This document shows, in pieces, positions 8,653 through 18,552 of a stretch of DNA of 64,000 nucleotides. Numbering within the stretch: the first letter of the stretch is position 1; every line of letters starts with the position of its first letter. The notes beneath the pieces were generated by a model. It worked only from the letters and a program-made list of their open reading frames with translations. It made no database searches and was not told the origin of the DNA. This stretch comes from Sulfitobacter sp. M39 (GTDB taxonomy: Bacteria; Pseudomonadota; Alphaproteobacteria; Rhodobacterales; Rhodobacteraceae). The stretch covers positions 868,001 to 932,000 of the forward strand of contig NZ_WMDZ01000001.1 of the NCBI RefSeq assembly GCF_021735935.1, given 5' to 3'. Both the position numbers and the translations under genes were made by a program.

Positions 8653-10308
8653 TCAGCGCGAGAATTTCTTGTGCTTCATGCGCTTGGGCTCCATGGCATC
8701 TTCGCCCAGACGACGCTTCTTGTCCTCTTCGTAGTCAGAGAAGCCGCCCTCGAACCATTCAACATGCGCGTCGCCTTCAAAGGCGAGGATGTGCGTACAA
8801 ATCCGGTCAAGGAAGAAACGGTCGTGCGAGATGACCACGGCGCAGCCCGCGAAATCGACCAGCGCGTCTTCGAGTGCGCGCAGTGTTTCAACGTCCAGAT
8901 CGTTGGTAGGTTCATCGAGCAGCAGCACGTTGCCACCCTCTTTCAGCAGACGTGCCATATGCACACGGTTGCGTTCACCGCCCGACAGCAGGCCGACTTT
9001 CTTCTGCTGGTCACCGCCCTTGAAGTTGAAGGCACCGCAATAGGCGCGGGAGTTCACTTCGGCGTCGCCAAGCTTGATGATCTCGGCCCCGCCCGAAATG
9101 GCCTGCCAGACGTTGTCGTCAGGGTTCAGGTCATCGCGCGACTGGTCAACATAGGACAGATCAACGGTATTCCCGAGTTCGATCGTGCCGGTATCGGGTT
9201 GTTCGTGGCCGGTGATCATCTTGAACAGCGTGGATTTACCCGCGCCGTTGGGGCCGATCACGCCGACGATCCCGCCTGGTGGCAGAGAGAAGCCCAGCTT
9301 TTCGATCAACAGCTTGTCGCCCATGGCTTTGGACAGACCCTCGACCTCAAGCACCTTGTTGCCCAGACGGGGACCGTTGGGGATAACGATCTGGGCGCGG
9401 GTCAGACGCTCGCGCTCTGAGCTGTCGGCCATTTCGTTATAGGCGTTAATACGTGCTTTGGATTTTGCCTGACGGGCCTTGGCCCCCTGACGCATCCATT
9501 CCAATTCGCGCGACAGTGTCTTTTGCTTGGATTTATCTTCGCGGGCTTCCTGCTCAAGCCGTTTGGCTTTCTGGTCGATCCAGTTGGAATAGTTCCCCTC
9601 GTAGGGGATGCCATTGCCGCGGTCGAGCTCGAGGATCCAGCTGGTGATGTTATCAAGGAAGTACCGGTCGTGGGTAACGATCAGGATCGTGCCCTTATAG
9701 TCGATCAGGTGCTGTTGCAGCCATGCGATGGTTTCCGCGTCCAGGTGGTTGGTCGGTTCGTCAAGCAGCAGCATTTCAGGCGCTTCAAGCAGCAGCTTGC
9801 ACAGCGCCACGCGGCGGGCTTCACCACCGGACAGTTTGGTCACATCGGCATCGTCTGGCGGGCAGCGCAGAGCTTCCATCGAGACGTCGATCTGGCTGTC
9901 GAGATCCCAAAGGTTTTCCGCGTCGATCTGATCCTGCAAGGCGGCCATTTCGTCGGCTGTCTCGTCGGAATAGTTCATCGCCAGTTCGTTATAGCGGTCC
10001 AGAATGTCTTTCTTGGCTTTTACGCCCAGCATGACATTTTCGCGCACGGTCAGGGCAGGGTCCAGATAGGGTTCCTGTTCCAGGTAGCCGACCTTGGCCC
10101 CTTCAGCGACCCATGCTTCGCCCGAGTAATCCTTGTCCTTACCGGCCATGATCTTCATCAGCGTGGATTTACCCGCGCCGTTGACACCGACCACACCGAT
10201 TTTCACACCGGGCAGGAAGTTCAGGTTAATGTTGTCGAAACACTTTTTGCCGCCCGGGTAGGTCTTTGAGACACCGGACATGTGATAGACATATTGATAG
10301 GCGGCCAT
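8653..10308 (-). CDS. ettA: Energy-dependent translational throttle protein EttA (ABC-F)
   Basis: A 551-residue soluble ABC-F protein with two ATPase domains and no membrane spans; EttA binds the ribosomal E site and gates translation according to energy state. Walker A motifs are GVNGAGKSTLMKI (near residue 40) and GPNGAGKSTLFKM (near 350). Signatures are LSGGEARRVAL and LSGGERNRVHM, followed by LLLDEPTNHLD and LLLDEPTNDLD. The inter-domain linker contains the Arg/Lys-rich WMRQGAKARQAKSKARI. The start MAAYQYVYHMSGVSKTYPGG is the family start; the longer upstream frame is rejected. Length equals E. coli EttA (about 555). Confidence 0.96.
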   Translation of the reverse strand: MAAYQYVYHMSGVSKTYPGGKKCFDNINLNFLPGVKIGVVGVNGAGKSTLMKIMAGKDKDYSGEAWVAEGAKVGYLEQEPYLDPALTVRENVMLGVKAKKDILDRYNELAMNYSDETADEMAALQDQIDAENLWDLDSQIDVSMEALRCPPDDADVTKLSGGEARRVALCKLLLEAPEMLLLDEPTNHLDAETIAWLQQHLIDYKGTILIVTHDRYFLDNITSWILELDRGNGIPYEGNYSNWIDQKAKRLEQEAREDKSKQKTLSRELEWMRQGAKARQAKSKARINAYNEMADSSERERLTRAQIVIPNGPRLGNKVLEVEGLSKAMGDKLLIEKLGFSLPPGGIVGVIGPNGAGKSTLFKMITGHEQPDTGTIELGNTVDLSYVDQSRDDLNPDDNVWQAISGGAEIIKLGDAEVNSRAYCGAFNFKGGDQQKKVGLLSGGERNRVHMARLLKEGGNVLLLDEPTNDLDVETLRALEDALVDFAGCAVVISHDRFFLDRICTHILAFEGDAHVEWFEGGFSDYEEDKKRRLGEDAMEPKRMKHKKFSR

Positions 10309-10676
10309 TGAGAATCCTCGGATAAGCTGAATACGGTTTGGAACGTGCAATATCGCCACAGGCGGGCAAGAGCAAACATTCAATATATAAGGCCTGTGCC
10401 GCGGTTTTGAAGCCCGTGTGTTACCGGGCGATTCACAGGGCGCAAGGGCGCGACGCACAAGGCGCCTATCGCGCGGGCGGCAAAGGCTGTTTCCCCGATA
10501 ACTATCCCTTTTTACCGTTTTAGAGCGGTGAACTGGGGACGAATGACCGAATTTTACGTGAAATTCAGTCGAAAAAAAATTTGGACCTCGTTTATATTCA
10601 CCTAATCCGGGTGCGTTCAGCGCCCCGGTACAACGCGGCCGCAAAAAGACCGCGTCTTACACAAAGGGACAAATAC
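10309..10676. promoter_or_regulatory. Divergent intergenic region ettA / uspA, with imperfect palindrome
   Basis: These 368 bases contain no gene I can support. An imperfect palindrome runs 10545-10570: GACCGAATTT and AAATTCAGTC around TACGTG, one mismatch in ten. It is followed by an A-run and a TTTATATT stretch (10590-10598) that could be promoter DNA for the stress-protein operon. The regulator is unknown. Confidence 0.45.
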
Positions 10677-11117
10677 ATGACAGCATCCACTATTGTTGTT
10701 GGACTGGACGGGGGGGAAGCCGGGGCGCGCGCTTTGGATTTCGCAACGAAACAGGCCAAATTGATTGGCGATTGCGAGCTCAAGCTCGTTTACGTGATTG
10801 AATGGTCTCCGTTCAGCTTTCAGACCTCGGAAGAGAATGACCAGCGCCACAAGCGGCGCGAAGAGGAACTGGCGCTGGCCCGCGAACGTATCGTCGATCC
10901 GGCGGTCAAGAAGGTCAGCGAAGAGGGGGTCACCGTTCAGGGCATCGTGAAACACGGCGATGTGGCCGATATTCTGGACGATCTGGCCAAAAAGCACGGC
11001 GCACAGCAGATCGTGGTGGGCCGTGTCGGTCTGCGCGGCCTGAAAGAGCGTATGTTCGGCGGCGTAACGGGCCGCTTGGCTGTGGCGTCCCGCGTGCCTC
11101 TGACGATCATTCCTTGA
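10677..11117 (+). CDS. Universal stress protein, UspA family
   Basis: A 146-residue single UspA-domain protein. It starts [19 protein letters not shown] and ends with the nucleotide-binding pattern [21 protein letters not shown] followed by VPLTIIP, corresponding to the G2xG9xG(S/T) loop of ATP-binding Usp proteins. ATG 10677 follows AAAGGGA; the upstream frame is not used. It is eleven bases upstream of an alanine/glycine symporter on the same strand, so the two are probably co-transcribed. Exact role is unknown; the family acts in stress survival. Confidence 0.92.
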   Translation: MTASTIVVGLDGGEAGARALDFATKQAKLIGDCELKLVYVIEWSPFSFQTSEENDQRHKRREEELALARERIVDPAVKKVSEEGVTVQGIVKHGDVADILDDLAKKHGAQQIVVGRVGLRGLKERMFGGVTGRLAVASRVPLTIIP

Positions 11118-11128
11118 AAGGTCATATC

Positions 11129-12682
11129 ATGAAAAAATTTCTGACAACGGGTGCGGGGGCTGCTGCTGTCTCTGCCTCGCCCATGATTGCCGCGGCACAA
11201 GAAACCGTCGGCATGGATCAACGCATCAATGATATCTTCGCAGGTTCGACGGGCTGGTTCGTCAATCTGATCTTCATGTCGCTGCCCGGGACCAACTTCC
11301 CGTGGATCGTGCTGTGGCTGGTGGTCGCGGCGTCGGTGTTTACGCTGTATTTCGGCTTCATTCAGGTCAAGGCGTTCTGGCATGCGATCTCGCTGGTCAA
11401 AGGCGATTATTCCGATCCCGATGACGCGGGCGAGGTGAGCCACTTTCAGGCGCTGGCAACGGCGCTGTCGGGGACTGTCGGTCTGGGCAACATCGCGGGC
11501 GTCGCGGTGGCCGTCGGCATCGGCGGGCCGGGGGCGACCTTCTGGATGATCCTGGCCGGTTTGCTGGGCATGGCGTCCAAGTTCACCGAATGTACCCTGG
11601 GTGTGAAATACCGCAATGAATACGCCGATGGCACCGTTTCCGGTGGTCCGATGTACTATATGACAAAGGGCTTCAAGGAACGCGGCCTGCCTTTGGGCGG
11701 GGTGCTGGCGGTGATCTTTTCGATCTTTACCATCGGTGGTGCCTTGGGCGGCGGGAACATGTTCCAGGCCAACCAAGCACATGCGCAGCTGTCCGGTATC
11801 ATCGGGGAGTATCCGGGCTGGATCACGGGCATCGTCTTTGCCGCAGTGGTCTTTGCGGTCATCGTTGGCGGGATTAAATCCATCGCCAATGTCACCGAGA
11901 AAATCGTGCCGCTGATGGGCGTGATCTATGTTGGTGCCGCACTGATCATCCTGATCGTTGAATACGACAAGATCGGTTGGGCCTTTGGTCAGATCTTTGA
12001 AGGCGCGTTCAGCGGTCTGGGTGTTGCGGGCGGTCTGGTTGGTGCGCTGATCCAGGGCTTTAAACGGGCGGCGTTCTCGAACGAGGCGGGTGTCGGCTCG
12101 GCGGCGATCGCACACTCTGCCGTGCGCACCAAAGAGCCGGTGACCGAAGGCGTCGTTTCCCTGTTGGAGCCCTTCATCGATACCGTTGTCATCTGCACGA
12201 TGACCGCGCTGGTGATCACCATCTCTGGCGTGCTGGTGATGGACCCCGAAACGGGCCGCTTCATCCTGAATGACGCTGGCACCGCGATCCAGACCATCGA
12301 CGGGTCAAGCGGCGTTCAGCTGACATCGGCTGCCTTTGCGACCGGGTTCAGCTGGTTCCCCTATGTGCTGGCGCTGGCGGTGATCTTGTTCGCCTTCTCC
12401 ACCATGATCAGCTGGTCCTACTACGGGCTGAAGGCGTGGACCTATCTGTTCGGTGAAGGCAAAACCAAAGAGATCGTGTTCAAGCTGATCTTCTGCCTGT
12501 TCATCATCGTGGGGGCGGCGGCCAATCTGGGCGCGGTTATCGACTTCTCTGATGCGATGATCTTTGCGATGGCGGTTGTGAACATCACGGCGCTGTACTT
12601 CCTGATGCCGATCGTGAAGCGCGAGATGAAGAGCTATTTCGCGCGGTTGAAATCCGGCGAGATCAAGAAGTTCGTCGATTAA
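11129..12682 (+). CDS. Alanine/glycine:cation symporter (AGCS family)
   Basis: A 517-residue inner-membrane sodium- or proton-coupled amino-acid symporter. The AGCS signature is visible as [33 protein letters not shown] and [19 protein letters not shown]. It is somewhat longer at the N-terminus than E. coli YaaJ-type proteins because it begins with a signal-peptide-like segment ([25 protein letters not shown]), so the first membrane element may be cleaved or act as an anchor. Start 11129 is favoured by GAAAGG and the MKK start. It is paired with the Usp gene; transport of alanine or glycine is known for the family, not shown here. Confidence 0.92.
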   Translation: MKKFLTTGAGAAAVSASPMIAAAQETVGMDQRINDIFAGSTGWFVNLIFMSLPGTNFPWIVLWLVVAASVFTLYFGFIQVKAFWHAISLVKGDYSDPDDAGEVSHFQALATALSGTVGLGNIAGVAVAVGIGGPGATFWMILAGLLGMASKFTECTLGVKYRNEYADGTVSGGPMYYMTKGFKERGLPLGGVLAVIFSIFTIGGALGGGNMFQANQAHAQLSGIIGEYPGWITGIVFAAVVFAVIVGGIKSIANVTEKIVPLMGVIYVGAALIILIVEYDKIGWAFGQIFEGAFSGLGVAGGLVGALIQGFKRAAFSNEAGVGSAAIAHSAVRTKEPVTEGVVSLLEPFIDTVVICTMTALVITISGVLVMDPETGRFILNDAGTAIQTIDGSSGVQLTSAAFATGFSWFPYVLALAVILFAFSTMISWSYYGLKAWTYLFGEGKTKEIVFKLIFCLFIIVGAAANLGAVIDFSDAMIFAMAVVNITALYFLMPIVKREMKSYFARLKSGEIKKFVD

Positions 12683-12727
12683 CGCACGGATAACGCGATT
12701 GACAAAGGGGCGTTGCTGCCCTTCTTT

Positions 12728-12757
12728 CGGCCCCTGATGTATATCGGGGGCCGTTTT
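12728..12757 (+). terminator. Terminator after the symporter
   Basis: CGGCCCC (12728-12734) and GGGGCCG (12747-12753) form a seven-bp stem followed by TTTT. It lies between the symporter stop and nadD, overlapping the region just before the nadD start. Confidence 0.75.
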
Positions 12758-12759
12758 CG

Positions 12760-13389
12760 TTGGGTTATCCATTTCCATATGCGCCCCCGGGGCAGGTGAT
12801 CGGGCTGCTTGGCGGGTCGTTTGATCCGGCGCACGAGGGGCACGCCCATATCACCCGCGAGGCGATCAAGCGTTTCGGGCTGGATCGGGTGTGGTGGATG
12901 GTCAGCCCGGGCAATCCGCTCAAGGCGCATGGGCCGGCCCCGATGGCATCCCGTCTGGCCCGCGCGCGCGAGGTGATGCAGCACCCGCGGGTCGAGGTCA
13001 CCGATATCGAGGCCCATCTTGGCACCCGCTACACCGCGCAAACTCTTGCCGCGCTGCGGGCCCGCTATCCCGGTGTGCGCTTCGTCTGGCTGATGGGGGC
13101 GGATAATCTGGCGCAGTTCCACCTGTGGCAGGACTGGCGGCAGATCATGGAGACAGTGCCCCTAGGGGTGCTTGCACGGCCCGGCCAGCGCATATCAGCA
13201 CGGATGAGCCACGCCGCGACGCTTTATGCACCCTACCGGATTTCGGGGCGGCAAAGCCAGCTCTTGGGGCAGACACCGGCCCCCGCGTGGTGTTTCGTGA
13301 ACGTCCCGATGGTCGATGTCAGCTCAAGCGCGATCCGGGCCGCGGGCAAATGGTCAGCGCAATCTGGCAGAGGCGATACCCGCCCCTAG
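12760..13389 (+). CDS. nadD: Nicotinate-nucleotide adenylyltransferase
   Basis: A 209-residue NaMN adenylyltransferase of de novo NAD synthesis. The nucleotidyltransferase motif is [14 protein letters not shown] with the catalytic HxGH, and VDVSSSAIR near the C-terminus is the (S/T)-x-x-x-R triphosphate loop. The start is probably TTG at 12760, giving [18 protein letters not shown], a start region I believe is common to Rhodobacteraceae NadD; GTG at 12796 is the alternative. Its last 36 bases overlap the 3' end of the EamA gene on the other strand. Confidence 0.9.
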   Translation: MGYPFPYAPPGQVIGLLGGSFDPAHEGHAHITREAIKRFGLDRVWWMVSPGNPLKAHGPAPMASRLARAREVMQHPRVEVTDIEAHLGTRYTAQTLAALRARYPGVRFVWLMGADNLAQFHLWQDWRQIMETVPLGVLARPGQRISARMSHAATLYAPYRISGRQSQLLGQTPAPAWCFVNVPMVDVSSSAIRAAGKWSAQSGRGDTRP

Positions 13390-14178
13390 GATTATCGCCA
13401 TGCCGGCCCATGTCAGTGCGTCGGGCCATGCGCCAAACACCAGCCAACCCAGCCCCACGGCGGATAGCAGTTGCAGATAGACCAGCGGCGCGACCTTGGT
13501 CGCAGGGGCCATGCGATAGGCGTATAACATCAGCAGGTTGCCCAGCATCGAACAAAGCGCGCTTGCGAGGCTCAGCCCCAGAACAGGGCCGGTCAGCGGC
13601 GGGAAATAGGCCAGCCCCAGCGGCAAAAGCAGTAGCCCGCTGATCACCAGCTGGCTGAAGGTCAGCGCAAGGGGCGGGGCCAAATGCGATAGCCAGCGCG
13701 ACATCGTGAGGAACACGCCATAAAGCGTCCCCGCGGTCAGCGCCCAAAGCAGCCCCGCACTGGGTTCAAGCCCCGGTCGGACCACGACCAGCACCCCCAG
13801 AAACCCCGCCACGATCAACGCGCTGCGTTGAAGCGATATCGTCTCGCGCAGGAAGAGCGCGGCCAGCACATAGCTGAGCAGCGGACCGATAAAGAAGGCG
13901 GCAAAGACATTGGCCACGTCCTCGGTCACCAGTGCTGTCTGGATGCAGGTGATGCTGCCGCACAAGATGGCGGCACGGACCCAGATGCGCCAGTTGCCGA
14001 ACAGGGCGCGCGTTTGCGGCGGGGCGAAGGGCACCAGCAGCAGCGCCCCTATGGCAAACCGCGACCACGCCACAAAAACGGGGGCCACGCCAAGCTGTGA
14101 GGTCAGGATCTTGCCCGCGCTGTCGCCTGCGGGAATCAGTGACATGGCGACAAACATGATCAAAATAACGCGTTGCAT
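13354..14178 (-). CDS. EamA-family (DMT superfamily) transporter
   Basis: A 274-residue inner-membrane protein with about ten hydrophobic spans arranged as two EamA repeats ([18 protein letters not shown]... in the first, [14 protein letters not shown] in the second). Such proteins export metabolites such as amino acids; the substrate cannot be read from the sequence. It converges on nadD with a 36-base 3' overlap, and is divergent from dacB with 88 bases between the starts. Confidence 0.87.
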   Translation of the reverse strand: MQRVILIMFVAMSLIPAGDSAGKILTSQLGVAPVFVAWSRFAIGALLLVPFAPPQTRALFGNWRIWVRAAILCGSITCIQTALVTEDVANVFAAFFIGPLLSYVLAALFLRETISLQRSALIVAGFLGVLVVVRPGLEPSAGLLWALTAGTLYGVFLTMSRWLSHLAPPLALTFSQLVISGLLLLPLGLAYFPPLTGPVLGLSLASALCSMLGNLLMLYAYRMAPATKVAPLVYLQLLSAVGLGWLVFGAWPDALTWAGMAIILGAGIASARLR

Positions 14179-14266
14179 GTCTTGTCAGTTAGCATGGGCC
14201 CCCGCCCATGAAAATGTGATTTGCAAGCGCTTGTGTCGCTCTGTCCTGTCAGGTTTAAGTCGCCCC

Positions 14267-15778
14267 ATGAAAACTGTTTTATCCCGTCGTTTGTTTCTGA
14301 GTACCGCTGCGGCGGCTGTTGTGGCTCCGGCGGCCTTTGCGGCCCCGCCAACTGAATCGCTGCGCCCCGTCTTGCGCGGGGATGATCTGTTCCGGCAGGC
14401 GATCCCCTCGGCGCAAGAACTGATCGACAAGGCGCGGTTGAACGGTGCCGTGACCTTTAGTCTGGCGGATGCGGAAACCGGTGCGGTGCTGGAACAGAAC
14501 GGCCCGCTTGACGGGATGCCCCCGGCGAGCGTGACCAAGGCGATTACCGCGCTTTACGCGCTGGATACCTTGGGCGCGGCGCATCAATTCCAGACGCGCA
14601 TCATGGCGACCGGCGGCATTGTGGACGGCGAAGTGCAGGGCGATCTGATCCTTGTGGGCGGGGGCGATCCGACGCTGGATACTGACGGGCTGGCCAAAAT
14701 GGCCGATGACCTCAAGGCGGCGGGCATTGTCGGCGTCAAAGGCGGGTTGAAGATTTACGAGCGCAGCCTGCCGGTCTTCCCGTTGATTGATGCGGATCAG
14801 CCGGATCATGTGGGCTATAACCCCGCTGTGTCGGGGCTGGCGCTGAACTTTAACCGCGTCCACTTTGAATGGAAGCGCGAGAACGGCAGCTATTCGGTGC
14901 TGATGGACGGGCGGTCGGGGTCTTATCGCCCTGATGTAGCGATGGCCGCGATGGAGATCAGCGACCGCAGTGCGCCGGTGTTTGCCTATCGTGACGCAGG
15001 CACCCGCGATGACTGGAGCGTCGCGAAAAGTGCCTTGGGCAATGGTGGGTCGCGCTGGCTGCCGGTGCGCAAGCCGGGGCTATATGCGGGCGACATCTTT
15101 AAGACATTGGCGGGGGCACAGGGCATCCGTCTGCGAGACATGGCGTTGATCACCAGCCTGCCCGAGGGCGAGGTGCTGGTGACCCGTTCCAGCGCGCCGC
15201 TGCGCGATATCCTGCGCGATATGTTGAAGTATTCCAACAACTTGATCGCAGAGATGGCGGGGCTGTCCGCCACGGTTTACCGCACGGGCACGCCCGCGTC
15301 ACTGCGCGCGTCTGCGGCAGAGATGAACGTTTGGGCCAAGGCCAATCTGGGCATGGATGCACCCGCGCTGGTGGACCATTCTGGGCTGGGCGAAGACAGC
15401 CGCGTGACCGCGCAGGATATGGTGACGGCGCTGGTGCGGGTCTATGGATCGGGTACGTTGAAACCGTTGCTCAAGTCGATTTCCCTGCGCGATTCCAAGG
15501 GGCGGCCCGTGCAGGATCACCCGATCAAAGTGGAGGCGAAGACCGGCACGTTGAACTTTGTCTCGGCACTGGCGGGGTACCTGACGGCACCGGACGGGCG
15601 GGTGATGGCCTTTGCCGTGTTCACCGCCGATATGCCACGTCGCGACACCCTGACCCGCGCACAACGCGAACGCCCCGAGGGGGGGCGAGCGTGGAACGGG
15701 CGCTCCAAACGGTTGCAGCAAGGGCTGATCGAACGCTGGGGGGCGTTCCATGTGGCTGCGGATTCGGCGTCCCTTTGA
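14267..15778 (+). CDS. dacB: D-alanyl-D-alanine carboxypeptidase/endopeptidase (PBP4 type)
   Basis: A 503-residue periplasmic penicillin-binding protein of the S13 family, which trims or cuts peptidoglycan cross-links. The three active-site motifs are in order: SVTK (in MPPASVTKAITALYAL), SNN (YSNNLIAEMAG) and KTG (VEAKTGTLNFVSALAGY). The signal MKTVLSRRLFLSTAAAAVVAPAAFA has paired arginines and may use the Tat route. ATG 14267 begins the signal; the longer upstream frame overlaps the EamA gene and is rejected. Confidence 0.94.
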   Translation: MKTVLSRRLFLSTAAAAVVAPAAFAAPPTESLRPVLRGDDLFRQAIPSAQELIDKARLNGAVTFSLADAETGAVLEQNGPLDGMPPASVTKAITALYALDTLGAAHQFQTRIMATGGIVDGEVQGDLILVGGGDPTLDTDGLAKMADDLKAAGIVGVKGGLKIYERSLPVFPLIDADQPDHVGYNPAVSGLALNFNRVHFEWKRENGSYSVLMDGRSGSYRPDVAMAAMEISDRSAPVFAYRDAGTRDDWSVAKSALGNGGSRWLPVRKPGLYAGDIFKTLAGAQGIRLRDMALITSLPEGEVLVTRSSAPLRDILRDMLKYSNNLIAEMAGLSATVYRTGTPASLRASAAEMNVWAKANLGMDAPALVDHSGLGEDSRVTAQDMVTALVRVYGSGTLKPLLKSISLRDSKGRPVQDHPIKVEAKTGTLNFVSALAGYLTAPDGRVMAFAVFTADMPRRDTLTRAQRERPEGGRAWNGRSKRLQQGLIERWGAFHVAADSASL

Positions 15779-15793
15779 TCGCGGTGACGCGGC

Positions 15794-16222
15794 CTATTTG
15801 ACGTGACGGGCTCGGGCACCGCGTTCGATTGCGGCGGCGTGCAAGCGGTCGAGGTCAAGCTCGTAGCGGATTTCTTCCAGCAGACGCAGTTCGGCTTCGT
15901 CCAGCGTGCCGTCGGCGGCGGCCACATCGCAGGCCAGCGCATAGGCTGTTTCATTCAGCCGGTCGGGCAGCGCGCCCTTGATCAGGCCGAACAGGGCATC
16001 CAGCCCGTCTTCCTGTTCGAAGAGATCGAATACCATCGAGCTGACAGAACTGATGCGGTCCACATCATAGCCCGAAAAGACGGGCAGCATGTTCACAGCC
16101 GTCTGGATCTTGAGCAATTCGGTGGTGCGGATGTCCTCGTCTGATGCGGAAACCGCGATCATCACGGCGACAAGGCAATCCTGCGCGCTGAGGGTGAGGG
16201 AGGTGTCGTCATTCATGCGCAT
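15794..16222 (-). CDS. TerB-family protein
   Basis: A 142-residue (or 140 from the internal ATG at 16216) acidic helical protein. The pattern ALACDVAAADGTLDEAELRLLEEIRYEL resembles the C-terminal repeat of TerB / tellurite-resistance-like proteins (acidic DG-T-D-E-E motif), and an earlier helix pair (VAVMIAVSASDEDIRTTELLKI) is the first repeat. TerB homologues bind metal ions; here there is no ter operon, so a tellurite role is not implied. It converges with dacB, 15 bases apart. Confidence 0.75.
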   Translation of the reverse strand: MRMNDDTSLTLSAQDCLVAVMIAVSASDEDIRTTELLKIQTAVNMLPVFSGYDVDRISSVSSMVFDLFEQEDGLDALFGLIKGALPDRLNETAYALACDVAAADGTLDEAELRLLEEIRYELDLDRLHAAAIERGARARHVK

Positions 16223-16335
16223 TTCCGTTCGGTCATTCCGTTGTTCTGCAGATTATTGACGGGCCTACGGGGACGCAATAGGTACGGGCTGCCTGCGCGC
16301 ATTGGGTGCGGGGTGAAAATGATGGAATTGATGAC

Positions 16336-17916
16336 ATGTCGCAGATGCGTGAAGCAGCCCTAACCAGTAAAGCGTGGCCGTTCGAGGAAGCACGTCGGGT
16401 GTTGAAACGCTATGCAAACAAGGCCCCCGAGAAGGGATACGTCTTGTTCGAGACCGGCTACGGCCCGTCGGGTCTGCCACATATCGGTACCTTCGGCGAA
16501 GTTGCGCGCACGACGATGATCCGCCGCGCATTTGAGCAGATCAGCGACATTCCGACGCGGCTGGTGTGCTTTTCGGACGATCTGGATGGCATGCGCAAGG
16601 TGCCGGGTAACGTGCCCGACCCCGAAGCCTTGGCCGAACATCTGCAGCGCCCGCTGACATCGGTGCCCGATCCTTTCGGCAAATTCGACAGCTTTGGCGC
16701 GCATAACAATGCGATGCTGCGGCGTTTTCTGGATACTTTCGGGTTCGAGTATGAGTTTATCTCGGCCACGGAATTCTACGGCTCCGGCAAGTTCGACGAG
16801 GTGCTTTTGCGCGCCGCCGAGAAGTATGACGAGATCATGGAAGTGATGCTCAAGTCGCTGCGCGAAGAGCGTCGGCAGACCTATTCGATCTTCCTGCCGA
16901 TCCACCCTGAAACAGGGCGGGTGATGTATGTGCCGATGAAAGCGGTCAACGCCAAGGAAGGCACGATCACTTTCGACGATGAAGACGGCACCGAGATGAC
17001 TCTGCCGCTGACCGGTGGCAACGTGAAATTGCAGTGGAAGCCCGACTTCGGTGCCCGTTGGGCCGCCCTTGATGTCGACTTTGAGATGTACGGCAAGGAT
17101 CACAGCACCAACACGCCGATCTATGACAAGATCTGCCGTATTCTGGGCAACCGTCCGCCCGAGCATTTCACCTATGAGCTGTTCCTTGATCAGGACGGGC
17201 ACAAGATTTCCAAATCGTCGGGCAATGGTCTGACCATCGACGAATGGCTGACCTATGCCAGCGCGGAATCGCTGTCGTATTTCATGTACCTCAAGCCCAA
17301 GACGGCCAAGCGCATGTATTTTGACGTGATCCCCAAGGCGGTCGACGAATACCACCAGCAGCTGCGCGCCTATGAGACGCAGGACGACAAGGGCAAGCTG
17401 AACAACCCCGTTTGGCATATCCACGGGGGCGATGTACCCAAGTCGGATATGGTTGTGCCGTTCTCGATGTTGCTGAACCTCGCGTCGGTCTCCTCGGCCG
17501 AGGACAAGTCGCAACTGTGGGGCTTTATCCAGCGGTATGCGCCGGATGCGACGCCCGAAGGCAACCCCGGTATGGATGCGGCGGCCGAGCATGCGGTGCG
17601 CTATTACAATGATTTCGTGAAGCCTGCCAAAGTGTTCCGCGCCCCGTCAGATCTGGAGCGGGAAGCCTTGGAAGACCTGCGGGACCAGCTGAAAACATGG
17701 GACGGCGGGTTGGATGCCGAGGCATTGCAGACGATGGTTTTCGCCGTCGGGAAAGAGCGTTTCGACCCGCTGCGCGACTGGTTCACCGCGCTTTACGAAG
17801 TGTTGCTGGGCGCCAGCCAAGGCCCACGTTTCGGTGGGTTCATCGCGCTGTATGGCGTGGATGAAACGGTCGCCCTGATCGATGACGCGCTGGCGGGCAA
17901 GCTGACCACGGCGTGA
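16336..17916 (+). CDS. lysK: Lysyl-tRNA synthetase, class I
   Basis: A 526-residue class I LysRS, charging tRNA-Lys. The HIGH-like motif is [13 protein letters not shown] near residue 45 and the KMSKS-like motif is KISKSSGNG near residue 295. Class I LysRS (archaeal type) replaces the class II enzyme in many alphaproteobacteria, consistent with the presumed host. Start ATG 16336 gives [15 protein letters not shown]; a longer frame begins 30 bases upstream but lacks a better ribosome site. It is followed by a DUF4864 gene on the same strand after 62 bases. Confidence 0.95.
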   Translation: MSQMREAALTSKAWPFEEARRVLKRYANKAPEKGYVLFETGYGPSGLPHIGTFGEVARTTMIRRAFEQISDIPTRLVCFSDDLDGMRKVPGNVPDPEALAEHLQRPLTSVPDPFGKFDSFGAHNNAMLRRFLDTFGFEYEFISATEFYGSGKFDEVLLRAAEKYDEIMEVMLKSLREERRQTYSIFLPIHPETGRVMYVPMKAVNAKEGTITFDDEDGTEMTLPLTGGNVKLQWKPDFGARWAALDVDFEMYGKDHSTNTPIYDKICRILGNRPPEHFTYELFLDQDGHKISKSSGNGLTIDEWLTYASAESLSYFMYLKPKTAKRMYFDVIPKAVDEYHQQLRAYETQDDKGKLNNPVWHIHGGDVPKSDMVVPFSMLLNLASVSSAEDKSQLWGFIQRYAPDATPEGNPGMDAAAEHAVRYYNDFVKPAKVFRAPSDLEREALEDLRDQLKTWDGGLDAEALQTMVFAVGKERFDPLRDWFTALYEVLLGASQGPRFGGFIALYGVDETVALIDDALAGKLTTA

Positions 17917-17978
17917 AACTATTGCCCTATGGTGTGCGTGGCTTAGGTTAAGTTCAACACATCATAGGGAGCATTCTC

Positions 17979-18392
17979 ATGCGTGGCGCGGTTCTTTCGG
18001 CCCTTTTCGGGATGGTTTTGACCTTTGCGACGGCGCTTGGTGCCGTGGCGCAGCAGGCGGATATCGAAAGCACGATCAGCGGCCAGTTCGACGCTTTCAA
18101 GGCAGATGATTTCGAGGGTGCCTTCGCATATGCGAGCCCCAATCTGCAGATGATGTTTCAGTCTCCTGAGAATTTTAAACGTATGGTGACCACGGGCTAT
18201 CCAATGGTCTGGAAACACGCCGAGGTGCGGTTTCTGGATCTGCGCGAGATCGCCGGTGCGCAGTGGCAGAAGGTGCAGGTGACGGACCTGAAAGGCTTCA
18301 CCTATTTGCTGGATTATCAGATGGTTGAGACGCCCGAGGGCTGGCGTATTGCCGCCGTTCAACTGCTGGATGCGCCAAGCGTTTCAGCCTGA
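17979..18392 (+). CDS. DUF4864-domain periplasmic protein
   Basis: A 137-residue protein with a Sec signal (about residues 1-24, cleavage near AVAQQ) and a small alpha/beta domain. ISGQFDAFKADDFEGAFAYASPNLQMMFQSPENFKRMV and the following RFLDL..QWQKVQVTDL..FTYLLDYQM pattern match DUF4864 proteins of alphaproteobacteria, which look like NTF2-fold exports. Function is unknown. GGGAGC precedes the start. Confidence 0.85.
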   Translation: MRGAVLSALFGMVLTFATALGAVAQQADIESTISGQFDAFKADDFEGAFAYASPNLQMMFQSPENFKRMVTTGYPMVWKHAEVRFLDLREIAGAQWQKVQVTDLKGFTYLLDYQMVETPEGWRIAAVQLLDAPSVSA

Positions 18393-18552
18393 CAGGCGCG
18401 ACATCTTTGGCACGCTCATGTGACTGCCTGCGGCGTACGCTGCGGTTAGGCGTGGTTAACCCTTTGTGCATAAATCTTTCCCCCTGCCGGCCAAGCGCCG
18501 GAGTTTTGCAATTCATGGGGGGCGACATCGCAACCCGACGAAGGGGATGACG

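Noticed and set aside
15794..16222. Tellurite resistance determinant
   Set aside because: Only one TerB-like domain is present; no terZ, terC, terD or terE neighbours.
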